From Eleusine coracana subsp. coracana (taxonomy: Eukaryota; Streptophyta; Magnoliopsida; Poales; Poaceae), in assembly GCA_032690845.1 (NCBI GenBank), contig CM064420.1:61120707-61184706 (forward strand): 64,000 nucleotides of DNA, read 5' to 3'. Of the stretch, positions 11,045 through 22,424 are shown piece after piece. The number at the start of each line of letters is the position of its first letter. Position 1 is the stretch's first letter. The notes beneath the pieces were generated by a model. The model saw nothing but the letters and a program-made list of their open reading frames with translations, had not been told where the DNA came from and did no database searches. Made by a program: the position numbers and the translations under genes.

Positions 11045-11221
11045 AGGCCAGCCAAGCCTGCAACAGCCCAAGTTCAACTTCAAGTAACAGCGACTCCGGG
11101 GGCTCATTATCGAGTGATTCTCATGCAACGGCTCTGATGACTGAGAGTAGAAAGCGACTCAAGCCTAGCACTAGGAACCGGTTCCTCCTAACAGGAAAAG
11201 CAGCTCATGTCCGACAAGAGT

Positions 11222-11664
11222 GTAACAACATCAATATCAAAATCAAAAAGATGTACAATCCAATTTCTCGTTTCAATAGAAGCCCAAAAAGGTGCATACG
11301 GTATCCAAATAAGGGGTTATGATATATATGTCAAAAGCAGGTCTGATTACACCTATTCCTAATTCTAAATAGAATGTAAGGACGTAGAAATTTCTATGCA
11401 AACATAGTATCCTATTTCCATAGGCTCGAATATCCCCTTCTCATAATAAGAATGTGCATGGTCTGGTCCGGTATGGAACAAACTTATAATCTGAAGATCG
11501 AGTCGATTCCATGATTATAAGTTCATAACCCTAGCACATATTCCCATTTTAGGTGAAACATATCTACTAATTCTTTTATTCCAGTTAGTAAGAGGGATCT
11601 TGAACTAAGATATAGGACCTAGTAGCTAAAAGAGGGTATCCTGAGCAATCCAAGAATGGGGTTA
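11222..11664. mobile_element. AT-rich insert of possible organellar (plastid-like) origin
   Basis: About 440 bases interrupt the U7 body between 'ccgacaagagt' and 'actcgtggg', where U1 continues directly. The interior is unlike the flanking repeats. It contains a perfect 10-bp stem (acttataatc 11482-11491, gattataagt 11513-11522), of the kind found in plastid intergenic regions and transcript ends. I infer possible plastid origin from style only. It could instead be an unrelated transposon fragment. Confidence 0.4.
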
Positions 11665-11778
11665 CTCGTGGGACTTAGGGTCGGCATCATGGGGTTCGAG
11701 TACGTTCTGAAGGAGCTTGGCGTTGGGGTGTTCCTCATGCGGACCGCACAACTTACCCAATAGCCTTGGATGGCATTC

Positions 11779-12124
11779 CACTATTGGAAATCCCTTAGTT
11801 GCCGAGTTCCCAAAGCACTCGGCAAAGGCCAAAATACACTCGACAAACTCTTTGTCGAGTATTGCACTCAGGCACAAATTTACTCGACAAAGAGCTCTTT
11901 GTCGAGTGTTTTTTATCGTGCACTCAGCTACACTTGGCAAAGTCTGCACTCGGCAAAACCTTAATCAGAAAAAAAACCAAAAAAAAAATAACAAATTTTT
12001 TTTCAAAGATCTTTGTTGAATGTTTTGTTTTTTGGCATTCGTCAAAGATCTTTTTGCCGAGTGTCCAATAGAATACACTCGGCAAAGTTTCAAACACTCG
12101 ACAAACATCGGATTTCCGGCAGTG
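11779..12124. mobile_element. Small CACTA element with paralogous empty site
   Basis: Begins CACTATTGGAAATCC and ends 'ggatttccggcagtg', with the 3-bp duplication TTC at 11776-11778 and 12125-12127. The 346-bp interior alternates 'ctttgtcgagt' and 'cactcggcaaa'. In U1 the same position (about 2822-2830) reads 'gacattcaatgac' uninterrupted, so this is a post-duplication insertion. Confidence 0.85.
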
Positions 12125-12480
12125 TTCAATGACAACAAAGCAGCATCCCCGGTTGTGTGTCACCACCAAAACGTTAATCCCTAACTGCGTAATGGACATG
12201 TATGCCTAATGTTATCCTTGTAATGTGGCCTGCATCAAATCCTTGGTTGTGTTATCATGTGATGAGCCACTTTCTTATTTCATTTAGAGGCATTTTCTTG
12301 GAACAATCAGTTTCAGTCATCATTTTCAAACATCCAGTTCCAGGCAGTTAGTGTAAACTTTTTTTTTGATGTTGTTGTTGTTCTTCAGTTCATGTGTATG
12401 TTTTGTGCTTCATCTTGCGTCAGCTGCTCTCATGAGTTGATTTTTCAGCAGTTAATCATGATCCGTTCTCCTTGCAAAAA

Positions 12481-13700
12481 ATAAAACAAGATCCGTTCAT
12501 TGATATCACATCTGATCTCAGTTGCAATTAGTGAACGGAAGATGCAACTGCAGTTTTTCAGTGCTGCAGCATATAAAGCAAATTTACATGGAAGAACACG
12601 AAATAACCATCGTGTTTGTGACTTTATTGTCATACTTCCATTTCACGAATCAATTTTTGTACAATGAAATAAGGGTCATTGACTCTTTATTCACATGGAC
12701 CTAGCAGCACGCTGGTTTGAGAGTCTATTATATATGGGCACGGAGGGCACCTCACACCATTGCGAATGCAAATGAAACCTGCAAACAACAAGAATAGTGT
12801 GTTCTTGTGTATGAGTGTCATAGGAACGAGAGGCATCCAGGAAACTTTTTCTGACCGCACTGGAGTAGGCCGTTCAATTCCATATCCATAGTCGAGTGGC
12901 GACCATCAGCCGATCTGAGGGGGACACGGAAGACATCTCGCTCGTGAAACTATTACAACCATCCTACTTCGCACTGCTACAGATCCTGTGTGACAAAGAC
13001 CCAAGATCCTCCAGGACGTTCAAAACTCCACGATGCCGACCTGCTCCAAGCCCCACGAGCGGATGCTTTCTTCAGGTCGCCTTGCCTTCTGTATCTTGCA
13101 CACTGCCCGACGACTCTTCTCCCGCTTCCAGCCATTCTCCTTCTGCTGCTGGATCTCATAGGCCTCCTTCGCTCTGTCAGCAGAAGAGAGATCTTCTCCG
13201 GTTCTGTACTGCACCAATGCACCATTACAGATGGCTGCGCGAGACAGTCGATCTTCACGGGATCATTACTGTAAATATTACCGCTAATGCTGCCAACTCT
13301 GCTATAGGATCAAATAGCTCTGCTAAATTCATCCGCTAATCCCACTATAACTGAAATATGAACCTAAGTGAAACCGGAGTTATGAATTTGGTTGTTCATA
13401 GTCCATTTAATACTTAGTTCCTTGATTTTGTGGGCCCACTACTATAAGATATGGTAAATACATGTTTGAAAGATGACATGCACTTATGTAATATGGGCTG
13501 AGCTTGATGAAAATACTTATGTTTTGGATAAAATTTTACTCTTTTTTATAAAACGCTATAGGCAATAGCTGTCATTATAGTTGCGCTATAGCTCCTAGAG
13601 CTTTTTTAGAAGCACTCCGCTAAATTCTGTAGCCCGCTATTTAAAACATTGTTACAGATGGCTTTGAGAGACAATCGATCTTCACGGGATCATTACAGAT
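12481..13700 (+). pseudogene. U8: unit with an inverted 3' half
   Basis: Duplicate of U2: upstream block 12500-12700, TATA at 12729-12734, leader 'caccattgcgaatgcaaatg', core 'acgagaggcatccagga' at 12828. After about 12965 the homology flips. The tail, normally plus-strand, reads on the minus strand (13217 to 12980) as LSSADRAKEAYEIQQQKENG, then 'RAVCKIQKARRPEESIRSWG'. The same flip is present in U22. The 3' end is broken by a MITE-like insert (13268-13648), beyond which 'cagatggctttgagagac' resumes. Confidence 0.55.
13268..13648. mobile_element. MITE-like insert rich in 'gctata/tagcgg' motifs
   Basis: It interrupts a repeated host phrase: 'cagtcgatcttcacgggatcat' occurs at about 13240 and again, as 'caatcgatcttcacgggatcat', at about 13673. 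The right end read in reverse ('caatgttttaaatagcggg') resembles the ends of common grass MITEs. Boundaries are approximate. Confidence 0.4.
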
Positions 13701-13975
13701 GGCTCGCTGTAGGGAGGGATGGGGGGAGAGGTCAGGTGTTACTAGCGTATGGAGGCCTAGGAATAAAATTTCTGTAAAAAAATATCATAAACATGATATT
13801 TTAGAAATATTGATAATTTTGATAAATTAAAATAAATGAAGGTAAAATATCGGAAGTCACAAATAAACATAATATTTTAAAAATATCAGTAATTTCAAAA
13901 AAAATAGTATAGTAGTTTTTGTTAAATAAACATAATTAATATTTCAATAAAATTTATGATTTTTTTCTAGATGGA
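13701..13975. other. AT-rich stretch without gene
   Basis: About 270 bases of A/T-rich sequence with repeated 'aaaatatcataaa / aaaatatcagtaa' phrases. Probably a decayed transposon interior. Nothing coding is seen. Confidence 0.35.
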
Positions 13976-14510
13976 GACAACTAGCTATGACACTTAAATC
14001 GCCCGACCAGAGTGAATATGCTGTTTACAAGACACACAATTAAAACACTGGAACCCTCACCCTCTCTCTGTTTCTCTGTACCTACGGCGGCCACCGCGAT
14101 GCCCTTGGGTGAGTGCATCAAGGTGCGGCCGGCACGCCGGCCGTGAGATGCTACGGGAGTACTCCACACGCCAAACAGGCATCGAGGAAACGAGGAGTCA
14201 TCCGATTCGTGTCAAGAAATAAGAAAAAAGGAGAGCTGGAGGCAACTAGGTATGACACCCTTAAATCACGCAGCCAGAGTGAATACGCTGTGTACAAGAC
14301 ACACAATTAAGACACCAGAACCCCTCACCCTTCCTCTGTTTCTCCGTCCCTGCAGCGTCCACCACGATGCCCTCGCGGAAGTGCATCAATGTGACACCAA
14401 GATGGCGAGCCGGTGTGCCTTGCCCCAAGGAAGGCATGGGAGTACTCCACACGCCAAGGAGGCATCCAGGATTCATCCGATTCATGTAGAAAAAAAAAAA
14501 GGATTCATCC
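13976..14510 (+). repeat. Tandem duplication of a unit 3' module (two copies, period about 264)
   Basis: The phrase starting 'caactagctatgacactt' at 13978 recurs as 'caactaggtatgacaccc' at 14242. Both continue with 'agagtgaatatgctgtttac / agagtgaatacgctgtgtac', 'cagaacc', 'tctgtttctc' and 'gatgccc'. Each copy ends in 'ggagtactccacacgcca'. It belongs to the 3' GC-rich module of the family. No frame runs across it. Confidence 0.6.
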
Positions 14511-15199
14511 GATCGTCCGAGAAAATTCCTTTCTTCTCTCCTATGGAGCTTTCTCTAAAAATCTGCAAGCATCTCAAAGCAGGCTGATTAACTAAGTGAA
14601 TTTTAATTTGTGATTAATCCCTGGGCCGGGTCCAGTTTGGATCCATCAGTTCGCCCAGCCCATCTGTAAAGTTCGGTTCTAAATGTCGTTTATCTTCATC
14701 GGTATGTAGTTCCATTGTCAGCGGTGAGGCCATCATTGCCGATAAGCAGATCCAGAAGGAATGGTATAGGAGGACAAATCAAACAATGGTTCAATCCGAT
14801 CTCATGTCTGTTTTACGAACAACGATGAAGGGGAAACATGAAGAAAGAGTGCGCGTGCCCTTCAGAGCCAAAAAGCCACGGCAAGGCAACGCGACAGCTG
14901 CACATGCGAAATAGCGAACACGCGAGGCGACATGAATACATCGGAGGCATTTTTTACTAGCTCCTTTTCCCTATCGAGTGGTGGCGTTATGAGCTAAAAA
15001 AATAAACTTTACTTATCACAGCTTATGTCTTTATGAAGCAATGTTTCTACTGTATACATAATACCAAAAAGTACATAAATTGTGATGCCACAAGCAGCAA
15101 CTAGTTGTGTCAAACAGATACTTAGACGGCCGAGGGATTAATAAAATGAATAAAAATTGTTGTTTAATTAATTAAGTGGCTTCCCCGCAAAAAAAAACT
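14511..15199. other. Unit 3' flank and unclassified DNA
   Basis: 14535-14660 repeats the 3' module seen at 7265-7420. 14680-15190 has no match elsewhere in the window and no convincing frame. Confidence 0.4.
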
Positions 15200-17215
15200 A
15201 AGCTGCTTTGAGATACATGCAAGTTTTAAGAAAAAGCCCCACCCGAACATTTCTTCTAGATTATTACTTCTGAGTTCAGTTTGAATCAGTGAGATGAGAA
15301 TGCAACATCAGTTGGAATTGGTCAAAGCAGCAGCAGATAAAAACAGATTTATAGCAGATAAAGCATTTTTTCTCTATTGTCATACTTCCACATATCAATC
15401 ATTAGTGTATTTTTTTAATATGCACCCACCACCCCTTGCACTGCTTATTAAAATAAAGCTAATTGACCTCACTAGCCACACCCCTCTCGAAGTGTTTTAT
15501 ATATGTGCACCGGCACCACACCCCGTCGAAAATGCAACTGACTAAAACCTACAAACACAAGAGCACGCGGGAGTAATTCTGTAATTGCAGTTGATAGTTT
15601 CTTGTGCACGAGTGCGCTGGGAATGAGATGCATCCAGGAAACTTGTTCTGTTAACACTAGAGTTGGTCGTTCAACCGCAGTCTCAGTTGCTAGCGGCAAG
15701 CCAAGTGTGGAGGCGGGTAACCGGCCATGCGGTGGAGCGCCATCAGCTTTGCGGGTGAGGCCCGGTGCAGATCCAGCCTGTCACGGGTGGCGGGTTGAGG
15801 GAGCCCGAGCGGAAGCGGGTCAGCAAAGGTGTTGCCTTTTTCGGCATGGATCTGACCGGGCCACAAGTGGACCACAAGTGTATTTTTTTATTAACTTTAT
15901 AGCCAATGTTGGGGTGTTTCATCCAAAGAGAACATGTAGCAATTTAGCTTTATTTTTAGCTACACTAACATTGTGGCGGGTTGGTTGGCTCTCCGCTACA
16001 ATCCATTTTAACCTGCCTCTATAGTCTTTCTTTTTTTGTGTGTGGTAGTGTTCGTGATTTCACATCGTGCATTGCCCATCGTAAATTAGCAAACGACGAG
16101 AACCAAGTTTCTGGATCGACCTGTAGGGACAGAAGCGCCGTTATCTTACTTTCACATTTACCTGTTTGAAATGTTCAGATTCATGGTTGTACCAAATTAT
16201 TGGGCGTGGTTGTATTATGATGAAAATTGAGCAAAATGAAGCTTCTGCTCTAGTCAATCAAGTAACGAGTTTTCATAAAAGAAAATAATCAAGTAACGAG
16301 CAATAGTACAGTACAACTGCCCAAATAGAAAATCATCTTGAATATTGTCGATCGAGTATGTATCGTTTTCCTCTGAAATCCCATGTTGGTTGAAGGCAGT
16401 CAAATTGCATGGTGGACGAACGGAGGCAGGCCGAAGCATTTCACAAACTGCAACGAGAATGCGTAGGACACAGTTCTGTACCAAACGCGTGGTCTGGACT
16501 CTGGAGCATGCGCACGCCTGCGCCGCGATTCGGAACGCCTCGAAGTCGCGCAGTACCCTGTCCAAGAGACCAAGACGCCGCCTAGGGCGAGCGCGCGTTC
16601 CGGGGTGTAAGAACACGTCTCGGACGAACGAACAAGGCGAGTGCGTCGATATCTGCAGCGGCGCCTCCCCTGTCGCAACTCGCGAAGCCTGCAGCCCGAT
16701 GTCAAGTCGCGGAGACGTACTCCTGGAGCTCATCGTTTAGTGATTCCGTTCGGACTCCGACGATAGCAGCTCTGACAGCTGACTCCGACGCGATTGTCTG
16801 CAGCCAAAGTTCCAGCGGCGCTTCCTCCCAAACAGAAAAATAGCCTTGCTCCATGCCTCCATCGGCGGAGAACATCACTTCTGCTCGCCAGGGCAAAGGA
16901 AGTTCTCCCGTTCCCAACCACAGAGATCGACAGCTTCTTCTCCGGTTTGTGTTATCGCAAAATTAAGCACCAACTGTGTGATAGATGTGTCTGATATAAT
17001 CCTGAATATTTGCATTGTGGCCTGCATCATATATATATTAATCACATGATGAGTCAGGTGTTTCAAACAATCAGTTCCATTCAGCTTTTCTTGAGCAACC
17101 AGTTCAAATCCGTTTATGCCCATTTTTTGTTCTTTAGGTTCTGTGTAAGTTTTGGGACCTCACTTTTATCTGCATTAGTCTGCTCTGCATCAATCACATG
17201 ATGAGCTACTCGATG
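15200..17215 (+). pseudogene. U9: long degenerate unit
   Basis: TATA at 15498-15503 ('gttttatatatgtgc'), leader 'aaaatgcaactgactaaaac', core with ATG at 15627 reading MRCIQETCSVNTRVGRSTAV in frame B. The downstream frame (15602-16024) is open for 140 residues but drifts into low-similarity sequence. 16120-16740 shares blocks with 40395-40560 ('ttgaaatgttcagattc', 'cggaacgcctcgaagtcgc'). The tail 16690-16930 carries 'ctgcagcccgatgtcaag' and 'ctcgccagggcaaaggaag', the decayed ARAKE region. The 3' flank 16950-17215 is typical. Confidence 0.5.
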
Positions 17216-17219
17216 GGTT

Positions 17220-17765
17220 AATTTTTTAGTAGATGATCATGATCCATTCATCTAGATTATCGCATTGAGCTCAGTTCCAATAAATGAGATGAAAATGGAA
17301 TTGCAGGCGGGCAATGCATCAGCACATCAAGAAAAATTACACGGAACTGGAACAAAAAAAATCATTGTTTTTCGAATTTTCTCATTGCCATACTTGCAGG
17401 GGTCAAGCCTTTTAGTAGAGTAATAATATTTCATATGCACGTACCAACTTTTTATAGTGCTAATGCTCGGAATCAAGCCAGCTAATTAACCTCAGCAGTG
17501 TGCCACTCTTCGGTCTCTATATATATATGGCTATCTTTCATCTATCACACCATTGCAAGTGACTGCTAAGCTGCAAAAAGAGAGTACGAGGAACGACACC
17601 AGAGAGTTTTCTTGTATCTGTGTGCCCTGGGGATGATAGGTGTCCAGGAAACTTATTCTATCAACGCTCCCAGAATGAGGAGGAAGAAATGAAATATCAC
17701 AGGTTTTTTCGAGCGATCTGTTCCAGACGGCTCATCTTGGACAGCCAGGTCAAGTCCACAGGTTG
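17220..17765 (+). pseudogene. U10: short unit, duplicate of U17
   Basis: TATA within 17518-17528 ('ctctatatatatatgg'), leader 'caccattgcaagtgactgct', core 'gggatgataggtgtccaggaa' at about 17628. It reads MIGVQETYSINAPRMRRKK-stop in frame B. Body truncated. The same truncated structure is seen in U17 (32100-32370). Confidence 0.55.
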
Positions 17766-18087
17766 ATGTCAATTTTAATATTTTTTTCGGCTGGCGTTAT
17801 CTGTTCAGATAGTTTTGCAGTTGTGGCTGAATACAATCAGTGAGAACTGCAGTTGGACAATGCAGCAGCACCTAAAGTAAATTTACACTGAACTAAAACT
17901 AAAACAAATCCTTTTCATACTTTCACGGATCAAGTTTTGTTGTACAACAGAATCAGGAACATTTACACTTTATTAGTCACATTCAAATGCACCCACCAAC
18001 CTTTGCCCTGCTCAAAACCAGGCTAATTATACTCGTCGGGTCTTTTACATTTGTGTGTCTTCATCGATCATGCCATTGCAAGTAATT

Positions 18088-20118
18088 CACTACCGGAATC
18101 CGGCAAAAATAGGCTGCTTACCCTCGGCATCTTATATGCAGACGGTTGTCGGCATCGCTGACTCCGCACCAGCTCTACCGGCAACTACCTAGTTGCCGAG
18201 TGTCGCAAATCAGGCACTCGGCAAATAGGTCCCCAAGGGTCACCTCGGTTACTCGGCGCAAAAAAGTAACGTGACGGGGAAAGTAACGGGACGACGGGAG
18301 GGTCACGGCGATGTCCTACATGCCGAGTGCACTGGGTCGTGGCACTCGGCATATATCCCAAATATGTCGAGTGCCAGGATAGTCACACTCGGCATATCCC
18401 ACATATATGCCGAGTGCCAGGGTACTTGGCACTCGGCATAACCCCCCTATATGCCGAGTGCCTGGGGTTAACACTCGGCAACTAAGTTGCCAGGTTGCCA
18501 GGAAATGCTAACTTTGCCGAGTGTTAACCCGGGCACTCGGCAAAGGTGCTCAATTACAACAGATTTTTTCTCATTTTATCTAGCCACGGACCACAACAAT
18601 CACAATAATAATATATATCATTACAGAGACATCATATACACCTCAAATGCATCTCCATGAAATATCACAAGCATTGATCGTTAATTCACAAGCTATAATA
18701 TCACAAGCATTCACAATTGGTTCTCAAGTCCACAAACACACCACATCACAAATGATAGTCACAAACGATAACAATTCGGTCCTCAAGTCTACAGACAAAC
18801 ACACCACATCGCAAATGAAACGGTCACCACTGTCGCTATTGCGATGGGGATAAGTCCTGATCCTGTGGATTGGGATCGTTCGATGCCCACGATTGACCCT
18901 GCACAAAAGAGGAGATTGCATGTGTGACTATAGTTGGTGACAAGTATAGAAAGTTTTGAATAAAGTATAATTTGGTGACAAGTATAGTAAATGTTGCTAG
19001 AAACATATAGTTTAGTTATAAGTGTATGAAATGTTGCTAAAAGTATGGTTTGGTTTAAACAAGTATAGTTTGCTCTGAAGTAAAGTTTGGTCACTAGGTA
19101 GAAAATGATAGTGTAAAGTGATAAGATAAGTAAATTCACTCACAGGAGTACTCGCAGGAGGAGGTGGAGCAGGGATTGGAGGTGGAGTATATATCATCGG
19201 TGGGAAAGGCTGACCCATCTTCTCGCCCAGACTATACATCCAGCAACACATATCCTCCACCTTATGCCGGTCGGCTGCAATCGCATGTCGGTGAGCCTCA
19301 ATCTGCTGCTGGGCAGCTTGCACCCTTTGCCAGTCGGCTTCGACTGCCTCTCTTTGGGCTAGCATGTTCCGTTCAATCTCCTCCCGTCGCAGCCTCTCTT
19401 GTTCCAGCTGGGCCTACAATATTTGTCCCAAATGTTACAATGGAGAACCAATGTTGTTAAAATAAATAAACGACAAATGAAACTAAAATATACCTGAAGC
19501 GCCTCCATTTTTCCTTTCACTACAATTCATTATTTTAAGTAGATGCAGTTCAAATTTGATTTTTAACAAGAAATTACATTTGAACAAAAAATTGATAGAA
19601 TATAGGAAACATGTCAATATAAATACAATACTTTGGTATTGATTAGCATATATTATACTAGTGCAAAGAGAAAATACAAAAGTGGTGTTTGGAACAGATT
19701 TTTTTCATAGTTGCCAAGTGCCAGATTAAGACACTTGGCATATAGGCCTAGTTGCCGAGAGCCTCTAGAAGACACTCAGCATGTTGGAAGATTTGCCGAG
19801 AGCCCCAGGATGACACTCGGCATACGTGCCATTTGCCGAGTGCTAAGTTATCGCAGTCGACATCTCCTAACGGTAGCGGCCGGTGCTGCACCCCACTAGA
19901 CCCCACATGGAATGTCGGGTGTTTCCAGTTGCCGAGGGCTGAAGGCTTTTTGCCAAGTATCTTGTCTTGTTACACTCGACAAATGTGCTTCATGCCATGT
20001 GTCTTGTAGATGCCGAGTGTCCCCATGGTTAACACTCGGCAATGTGTGGTATGAGTGCCCGTGCTAATGCACTCAGCAAACTTCTTTGCACTCGGTGAAT
20101 CGTCCGTTTTCGGTAGTG
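18088..20118 (-). mobile_element. CACTA (En/Spm) element, 2031 bp, with transposase-gene remnant
   Basis: Left end CACTACCGGAATCCGG, right end 'ccgttttcggtagtg'. The 3-bp duplication ATT is perfect (18085-18087, 20119-20121). Both subterminal regions (18110-18550 and 19705-20100) are dense with 'tgccgagtg' and 'cactcggca' in both orientations. The interior keeps only the 3' exons of a minus-strand transposase-type gene, so the element is an internally deleted, non-autonomous derivative. Confidence 0.9.
18836..19413 (-). pseudogene. 3' exons of a CACTA plant transposase (Ptta/En/Spm type) gene
   Basis: Minus-strand exon 19413-19144 starts after an acceptor 'ttgtag'. It encodes a charged helical segment (AQLEQERLRREEIERN, then 'REAVEADWQRVQAAQQQ') and a proline-rich stretch ending PPPPASTP at a gtgagt donor. 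The last exon, 18898-18836, follows an acceptor 'tgcag' and reads GQSWASNDPNPQDQDLSPSQ-stop in matching phase. Coiled coil plus proline-rich C-terminus is usual for grass CACTA accessory transposases. A short upstream exon (MEALQ, ending at 19494) also fits. The N-terminal and catalytic parts are missing. Confidence 0.65.
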
Positions 20119-20785
20119 ATTAGTACACTACAAAATTAAAGGAGAATATAAGGAACAGAGTTATCTTGCGTATGAGTGTGCGGACTGAGAGGCATCTAGG
20201 ATTCTTGTTGTGTCAAAGTTGGAGTAGACGTTGAACTTCAATTACAGTGCCCACACTTACCCTGTATCAAAGGGATATGAAAAACATGGAAGAATAACTG
20301 AGGGAGCGCCTCCTTGGTCGTGGAGGACAGCGCATGGAGCGAGTTCTTCTCGCATGGTACACCGCGGCTGGCTTCTCCGCTGTAGTGGCAGCTCAATTAG
20401 CTCTCCAGTATTTAGTTGCCAGTGAAGATCTGTTGGACGGTGCTCAAGATGGAGAAGGTGGTGCTGCTGAGCGTCCACCCAGTGACTCGGGGAACCGGCA
20501 ATGGTGGGCATCTCCAAGCAATCATCCGCAGTCAAATTCTAGTCTTCCAAACTAATCTGTAGCAACGATCCGTTCGTCTCAGTTATTACATCTAAGCTCA
20601 GTTCCAATCGGTAGGATGAAAATGCAACGCTGGAGTAGGCTGTTCAATTTCGGTGACAATGGCAGGTGGCCAGCATTACTCAGTCTCAGGAAAGGAAGGA
20701 GAGAAAGGAAGGGTAACTGGGTATGCCTCATTGCAGCGGAGAAGCAGCATATTCTCCGAAAGAGTGATTTCGATCTTTGTAGTAC

Positions 20786-21520
20786 TCTTTTTTCTTTTTC
20801 TTTTTCTTTTTTTGAAAAATTAGGCAAGAGTAATGCCATTCGTTAAGAAAAAAGCATAAAAATTACAGCTTTGGTAAAAAAAAACTACGGCAAATTTCTT
20901 ATTAACCAAACTTACAGTTCCTTATCAACCACTCAAAAATTTAAAGTTCCTTATTAACCATCAGTCTTATCTTTTATTCCTTATTCACCACTTCCATCAC
21001 TTATTGGTATTAAAAGAAATTAAAAAGACTAATTTGCCCTTATTTTTATTGTTATACTAAAACTTTCAGTGCATATGAAAAATTCAGTTTTCACATCTAT
21101 ATTTTTGAGAGAAAAACAAGACTATACATATATTAATATTTTTAAGTATATAAAAACAACAATATTAATATTTTTCAAATAAGGGAGCGCATTTAACAAT
21201 GTATATTTTTTTTAAAAAAATCCATCTTTTTCTATTCTATTTAACACCATAATATAAAGTAATAATAGTGGTGAATAAGGAACAAAAGATAAAACATATG
21301 ACTAATATGGAACTTCAAAATTTTAGGTGGCTGATAAGGAACTTGCAGTGTTTTGAGTGGTTGATAAGAAATTTGCCCAAAAACCTAACCTGGCTCCAAG
21401 GCCAGACCCATGCCAAGGAGCACGCAGGAGCATGGCCCCTTGAGGAGGGAGTGAGCCTCACGAAACAAAAAGAAAAAAGAAAAAAGGCAGCCAAAATGTA
21501 GAGCTAAGTGCTTGTGTCAT
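20786..21520 (-). mobile_element. 5'-truncated LINE remnant (minus), split by a MULE-like MITE
   Basis: Plus-strand text 'gtaatgccattcgttaagaa', 'aattacagctttggta', then (after the MITE) 'cctggctccaaggccagacc' and 'gtgagcctcacgaaac' is the reverse complement of a LINE 3' end. The same remnant occurs at 22425-22620 and 34415-34605, in units U12 and U19. The retroposition therefore predates duplication of this unit type. Confidence 0.5.
20889..21377. mobile_element. Long-TIR MULE-like MITE
   Basis: The left arm begins 'ggcaaatttcttattaacca' and the right arm ends 'gataagaaatttgcc'. The two arms are near-complementary for about 110 bases ('agttccttatcaaccactca' pairs with 'tgagtggttgataag'). 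Flanks aaaaactac and caaaaacct suggest an imperfect 9-bp target duplication. Long TIRs plus a 9-bp duplication fit Mutator-type elements. The paralogous LINE remnants at 22.5 and 34.5 kb lack it. Confidence 0.65.
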
Positions 21521-22424
21521 CACACCAAGCTCTACTGAACAGCCTGAAATTTTGTAACGTGGCCAGCATCAAATATTTATTACATGATTAGCCACTTCCA
21601 TGTTTTATCTTCATGTTACATAATATTACTCTCACCAGTTGACTTATAAACAGTTAATTTGTGAACTGTTCATCTAGATTCTCAAGGGTGCAGGCGGGAT
21701 TTGTCTTCGTGTTGGATTTTGTTCAGTGGAGTCCTGGTTCTGTAAATGTTGTTCTTGTTGGGTCGTGTTTGTATTTTCTTACAGCTTAATGAAAAACATG
21801 TCCAGGCACAATCGCAAAAAAAAATCTAGATTCTCAATGTGATCTCAGTTCCAACCAGTGAAATGAGACTGAAACCACAATTGATATTTATACGAAACTG
21901 GAAGGAAAATCATTGTCAAACTTCCACAGATATATTTTTTAAAACCAAACCATGGGCATTCACTTTTTAGTACTAATATTCACATGCACCCACAAAACCT
22001 TGCACTGGTCAGAGTCTTGCTAATTAACTTCAACGATGTGTCCTGGCCGGATCCTTTATATACGTGCGCTCTTTTATGGATCACGTCATTACAAGTGACT
22101 AGTATAAACTGCAAATGGGAAGAGTATGACAAATAACACTAGGAGAATTTTCTTGTGTGCGGGTGCGCTAGAAATGAGAGGCATGTAGGAAACATGACGT
22201 TACAACTCTGAAATAGGCTGTTGAACTCCATTTAGACATTGCACCACGTATGGCTTGTATAGCTCAGCGAGACAGCTGGCAGGCCAACTCGAGCTAGCTT
22301 GATAACATACCAAGCTCAAACATGAGCTTGACTCCACTTGAAAATCTACTGGGCCGAACCAAATCGAGTCGAGCTACTTTGTGATTTTTAAACCAAACGT
22401 CCAGACCTATCTGTAGTACTCCTT
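21521..22424 (+). pseudogene. U12: degenerate unit
   Basis: 3' flank of the preceding unit 21540-21680, upstream block 21840-22040, TATA 22057-22062 ('cctttatatacgtgcgc'), leader 'gtcattacaagtgactagta'. Core at 22165 reads GCARNERHVGNM in frame A, while frame B stops at once (MRGM-stop). The body is cut at about 22400 by the LINE remnant. A separate short LINE tail sits at 21686-21823. Confidence 0.5.
21686..21823 (+). mobile_element. 5'-truncated LINE tail with 14-bp target duplication
   Basis: A 138-bp insert ends in a poly-A tract. It is flanked by identical copies of atctagattctcaa (21672-21685 and 21824-21837). The interior 'cttacagcttaatgaaaaac' is typical of grass L1-type 3' ends. The uninterrupted site 'attctcaatgtgatctcag' is found in U20 and elsewhere. 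Confidence 0.75.

Larger units (their letters stand above)
10432..12480 (+). pseudogene. U7: duplicate of U1 with three insertions
   Basis: Collinear with U1 over its whole length: TATA at 10541-10547 (tataaat), leader 'cccgtgcaagtgactagtaa', core 'atgagaggcatgcaagaaac' at about 10645. It carries the shared mini-CACTA (10791-11044), a plastid-like insert (11222-11664) and a private CACTA (11779-12124). Frame B from the core ATG stops after about 14 codons, so it is more decayed than U1. The tail 'atggggttcgagtacgttctg' (about 11690) matches 'atggagttcgagtacgttctg' in U1. Removing the two private insertions leaves about 1.6 kb, equal to the U1 block. Confidence 0.6.
17770..20785 (+). pseudogene. 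U11: unit split by a 2-kb CACTA in its leader
   Basis: The upstream block 17820-18060 matches U18. The TATA is decayed ('cttttacatttgtg'). The leader 'gccattgcaagtaatt' is cut at 18087 by the CACTA and resumes at 20119 ('attagtacactacaaaatt'). The core follows at 20170-20200 ('tatgagtgtgcggactgag'), then a 64-residue frame from 20231 (NFNYSAHTYPVSKGYEKHG, APPWSWRTAHGASSS). A second body fragment (20625-20785, 'ctggagtaggctgttcaatt') matches U19. Confidence 0.55.

Noticed and set aside
10834..11322. 162-codon plus frame in U7
   Set aside because: It reads from CACTA repeats through the unit body into the plastid-like insert. It is an artefact of insertions.
16254..16740. 159-codon minus and 131-codon plus frames
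   Set aside because: Overlapping antisense frames in a GC-rich part of U9. The plus one follows family sequence only partly, and neither is kept in the matching fragment at 40378-40640.
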